A stretch of 64,000 bases of DNA from Caulobacter sp. 17J80-11 (GTDB taxonomy: Bacteria; Pseudomonadota; Alphaproteobacteria; Caulobacterales; Caulobacteraceae): contig NZ_JACSJI010000007.1 in the NCBI RefSeq assembly GCF_014349105.1, positions 62,001-126,000 on the forward strand, read 5' to 3'. This document shows, piece after piece, positions 61,163 through 64,000 of the stretch (positions are counted from its first letter, which is position 1; every line of letters begins with the position of its first letter). The notes below the pieces were generated by a model. That model was given only the letters and a program-made list of their open reading frames with translations. It had not been told where the DNA came from and did not search any database. Both the position numbers and the translations under genes were made by a program.

Positions 61163-63031
61163 ATGCGATCGCGTTTGAAGATCTCCCGCGCGGGGATCGA
61201 ACTGATCGAGAGCTTCGAAGGCTTGCGTCGCAAGGCCGCGCGCCTGCCCGACGGCCGCTGGACGATCGGTTACGGACACACGCTTTCCGCCCGCGAGGGG
61301 GCGGAGGTCACGGCGGAGGACGCCGAGGCCCTGCTGCTGTTCGACCTGCTGCCGGTGGTCGAGGCCGTCAACGGCCTGGTCTTCGTCGAGCTCACCCAGA
61401 ACCAGTTCGATGCGCTCAGCGCCTTCGCCTTCAACGTCGGCGTCGAGGCGTTCCGCAGCTCCGACGTGCTCAAGCGCGTCAACGAGGGCCGGCTCACCGA
61501 AGCCGCCTGCGCCTTCGACCTGTGGCGCAAGGCCGACATCGCCGGCGAGGAGATGGTGCTGGACGCCCTGATCCGCCGCCGCGCGGCCGAGAAGGCGCTG
61601 TTCCTGACCCCGGCCGACGGCGTGGTGCCGACACCGACCCCGCTGGTCCGCCCGGCCTACGACCCGGCCATGGCGCCCATGCTGCCGCAGCGCCGCCCGG
61701 CCCACATCGAAACCCCGCTGGAAGGCGAGGAGGCGGTCGTCCGCCGCGTCGGCCCGATCGACGAGCCCGAGCCCGAGCCCGCCGCCGTCGAGCCGGAACC
61801 GGCGCCTGTCGCCGAAGCGACGCCGGCCGAACACGCGCTTGAAGTCGCGGAAGAGGCCGAACCCGGCGCCGAGGCGCTGACGGCCGCCGCAGCGGGCGCC
61901 GGCGTCATCCCGGTCGCCGCCGAGCCTGTGGAGACGCAGGTCGAAGCCGCGCCGGTCGTCGAGGCGGAGCCCGCCGAGGTCGAGTTGGCCGTCCTCGAGG
62001 CCGCCGAGCCCGGCGCCGAGGCGCTGGAGCCGGAAGTCGCAGCCGCGCCGGTGGAACCGGCCGACGTCGTCGCCCCGCTGTGGAACGCCTTCGAGCAGCA
62101 GGTCGCCGCCGCCGAGGCGTCGGAGCCGGGCGCCGAGGCGATCGCGCCGGTGATCACCCCGGTGATGGCCGAGCCCGTCGTCGAAGCGGTCGCCGCCCAA
62201 GCCGAACCTGTCGCCCCCGAAGCGGCCTTCGAACCGGTCGTCGAACCGGCCGTGGTCGAACCGGTCGCCGCCGAGCCCGCGCCGGTCGCCCCGGAGCCGG
62301 TCCAGCCGGCCCCCGCGCCCGCCGTCGACACCACGCCCGGACCGGGCGCGCCGGCGCTCAACGTCGCCGCCGCCGCGGTGATGAGCGCGCGCCTGTTCTC
62401 GCCCTATGGCGGCGGCGCCGGCTTCGGCCCGCTGCCGCCGCGCGCCACCCTGACCGAGGTCGGGGCCGCTCCGGCGCCTGGACCGGTCGTCGAGCCGGTC
62501 GTGGAGCGCGCGCCCGAGCCCGTGGCCGCCGCCCCGGCGTTCGAGCCGGCGTTGGCGGAGGCCGCCCCGTCAAAATTTGAACCGCCGGCGCAGCCGGAGC
62601 CGGCGGTGACCACCCAGACCGGCTTCGAGGCCCAGGCCTTCAGCCTGACCCCGCCGCCCGAGCGGGAACCGACCTTCATGCCGCAGCCGGCCAGCGTCGT
62701 CTGGACGCAGCCTGAGACGGCGGCGGTCGACGAGACGCCGCTGTTCGAGGAGACCTGGGAAGAGGTCCGCCCGGCGCCGCGCATCATCCGCCACGAGCCG
62801 GTCGACACCGATCTGGGCGACGAGGAGGCCGGTCCCAGCGGGCCGTTCGTGCTGCTGGGCGTGATCGGCCTGTTCGCCTTCGGCGGCGCGGTGGCGGCCT
62901 TCATCAAGGCCAAGCAGCTGGCCTCGCCCGAGCCGGTGATCCTGGCCTGGACCCTGGCCCTGATCGCCTTCGGCTGCGTGACCATCTCGGTCTATTTCCT
63001 GCTGAAGCGGCTGGGCGGCGTTCACGACTGA
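61163..63031 (+). CDS. spmX: SpmX-like polar localisation factor (muramidase domain + disordered linker + two membrane helices)
   Basis: The protein has 622 residues. Residues 1-155 form a GH24 muramidase-type domain (ISRAGIELIESFEGLRRKA with Glu19; DGRWTIGYGHT). Residues about 160-555 are an acidic, Pro/Ala/Val/Glu-rich disordered region with EPGAEAL/I repeated three times. Two membrane helices follow (about 562-583 and 592-614) with a short tail. This is the layout of Caulobacter SpmX, which places the kinase DivJ at the stalked pole. The C. crescentus protein is about 430 residues, so the middle here is much longer. The start is the ATG nearest the sigma-54-like promoter. Confidence 0.88.
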   Translation: MRSRLKISRAGIELIESFEGLRRKAARLPDGRWTIGYGHTLSAREGAEVTAEDAEALLLFDLLPVVEAVNGLVFVELTQNQFDALSAFAFNVGVEAFRSSDVLKRVNEGRLTEAACAFDLWRKADIAGEEMVLDALIRRRAAEKALFLTPADGVVPTPTPLVRPAYDPAMAPMLPQRRPAHIETPLEGEEAVVRRVGPIDEPEPEPAAVEPEPAPVAEATPAEHALEVAEEAEPGAEALTAAAAGAGVIPVAAEPVETQVEAAPVVEAEPAEVELAVLEAAEPGAEALEPEVAAAPVEPADVVAPLWNAFEQQVAAAEASEPGAEAIAPVITPVMAEPVVEAVAAQAEPVAPEAAFEPVVEPAVVEPVAAEPAPVAPEPVQPAPAPAVDTTPGPGAPALNVAAAAVMSARLFSPYGGGAGFGPLPPRATLTEVGAAPAPGPVVEPVVERAPEPVAAAPAFEPALAEAAPSKFEPPAQPEPAVTTQTGFEAQAFSLTPPPEREPTFMPQPASVVWTQPETAAVDETPLFEETWEEVRPAPRIIRHEPVDTDLGDEEAGPSGPFVLLGVIGLFAFGGAVAAFIKAKQLASPEPVILAWTLALIAFGCVTISVYFLLKRLGGVHD

Positions 63032-63076
63032 AGCGGGGGAGTGGAGGGGCCGCGGCGCGCGTGCTAAGCGCGCGCC

Positions 63077-64000
63077 ATGACTCAATTCACCCCTTCCATG
63101 GACTTCGGCCTCGGCGAGACCGCCGACGCCATCCGCGAAACGACCGCCCGGTTCTCCGCCGACCGGATCGCCCCGCTGGCGGCCGAGATCGACGAGACCA
63201 ACGCCTTCCCGCGCCAGCTGTGGCCCGAAATGGGCGACCTCGGCCTGCACGGCATCACCGTCGAGGAGGAGTGGGGCGGCCTGGGCCTGGGCTACCTCGA
63301 GCACGTGGTGGCCATGGAAGAGGTGTCGCGCGCCTCGGCCTCGGTCGGCCTGTCGTACGGCGCCCACTCGAACCTGTGCGTCAACCAGATCCGCCGCTGG
63401 GCCAACGACGACCAGAAGCGGCGCTACCTGCCCAAGCTGATCTCGGGCGAGCACGTCGGCGCCCTGGCCATGTCCGAGGCCGAGGCCGGCTCGGACGTCA
63501 TCTCCATGAAGCTGCGGGCCGAGAAGAAGGGCGACCGCTACGTCCTGAACGGCACCAAGTTCTGGATCACCAACGCCCCGCACGCGGACACCCTGGTGGT
63601 CTACGCCAAGACCTCGCCGGAGGACGGCAGCCGCGGCGTGACCGCCTTCCTGATCGAGAAGGACATGGCCGGCTTCAAGGTCAGCCGTAAGCTCGACAAG
63701 ATGGGCATGCGCGGCTCCGACACCGGCGAGCTGGTGTTCGAGGACTGCGAAGTCCCGGAAGAGAACGTCATGGGCCCGATCGGCGGCGGCGCGGCCGTGC
63801 TGATGAGCGGCCTGGACTATGAGCGCGCCGTCCTGTCGGCCGGCCCGCTCGGCATCATGCAGGCCTGCCTGGACGTGGTCCTGCCCTACGTCCGCGAACG
63901 CAAGCAGTTCGGCCGCCCGATCGGCAGCTTCCAGCTGATGCAGGGCAAGATCGCCGACATGTACGTCGCCCTGAACTCGGCCCGCGCCTACGTCTACGCG
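63077..64000 (+). CDS. ivd: Isovaleryl-CoA dehydrogenase (3' end outside window)
   Basis: The visible 308 codons show an acyl-CoA dehydrogenase: [103 protein letters not shown] and [19 protein letters not shown]. The Ivd type is suggested by ETNAFP and the [11 protein letters not shown] block. It oxidises isovaleryl-CoA in leucine breakdown. The next genes are probably the methylcrotonyl-CoA carboxylase set. It runs off the right edge. Confidence 0.9.
   Translation, partial: MTQFTPSMDFGLGETADAIRETTARFSADRIAPLAAEIDETNAFPRQLWPEMGDLGLHGITVEEEWGGLGLGYLEHVVAMEEVSRASASVGLSYGAHSNLCVNQIRRWANDDQKRRYLPKLISGEHVGALAMSEAEAGSDVISMKLRAEKKGDRYVLNGTKFWITNAPHADTLVVYAKTSPEDGSRGVTAFLIEKDMAGFKVSRKLDKMGMRGSDTGELVFEDCEVPEENVMGPIGGGAAVLMSGLDYERAVLSAGPLGIMQACLDVVLPYVRERKQFGRPIGSFQLMQGKIADMYVALNSARAYVYA

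Overview
The window is a stretch of high-GC (about 70%) alphaproteobacterial chromosome, almost certainly from the Caulobacterales (Caulobacter/Phenylobacterium type). The clearest lineage marker is an SpmX-type gene near the right end: a muramidase domain, an acidic Pro/Ala/Glu-rich middle and two C-terminal membrane segments, with a sigma-54-like promoter in front. An HWE histidine kinase, single-domain receivers, an AidB-type acyl-CoA dehydrogenase and many secreted proteins fit the same group. Genes are tightly packed on both strands. Start/stop overlaps of the ATGA, GTGA or TGATG kind are frequent.

Layout. 1-3.6 kb (minus strand): end of a polysaccharide locus (start of an unknown gene, a Wzx-like flippase, a polyprenyl-phosphate sugar transferase) and a cysteine-cluster protein. 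3.6-5.9 kb: a stretch of unusual composition holding a nested-hairpin gap, tRNA-Ser(GCT), a perfect GTTC-N7-GTTC SOS box, a putative GHH-signature nuclease toxin and its overlapping candidate immunity gene. This is the most novel-looking system here. 6-10.7 kb: PliG-like lysozyme inhibitor, L,D-transpeptidase, Thr-rich secreted protein, GH13 alpha-glucosidase and a fragment of a TPR-type regulator. 10.8-20.1 kb: NfeD/slipin pair, lipoprotein, HWE kinase plus receiver, aidB and small stress-type genes including a cold-shock protein. 20.1-20.5 kb: a previously hidden LysR pseudogene with an internal deletion. 20.6-27.5 kb: alaC-type aminotransferase, a secreted trypsin-like protease with a stand-alone paralogue of its N-terminal module, YciA-like thioesterase, DUF488, DUF47/Pit phosphate uptake and NUDIX.

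27.5-37.8 kb is a plus-strand run: crcB, two paralogous TPR/2OG-Fe(II) oxygenases on either side of an RluA-type pseudouridine synthase, an HAD phosphatase, an M16 protease and a large TPR protein. 38.6-43.9 kb (minus strand) is a complete chaperone-usher operon with DUF4402 pilins. 44.2-54.3 kb: ATP12, a chemoreceptor without a sensor domain, pccB, small secreted proteins, a MerA-like reductase, MsrB, a DJ-1/PfpI protein and an S41-like protein, with REP-like palindromes between genes. 54.5-64 kb: pccA, two DUF805 proteins, lipB, a FliN-like protein, a receiver, tRNA-Leu(GAG), mgtE, spmX and the start of isovaleryl-CoA dehydrogenase.

Metabolic links: pccA and pccB encode the two propionyl-CoA carboxylase subunits 7.5 kb apart and share TTGCCA/TGTCGNGAATT-type upstream motifs. 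Ivd suggests leucine catabolism nearby. All functional calls come from reading motifs; no database search was run.
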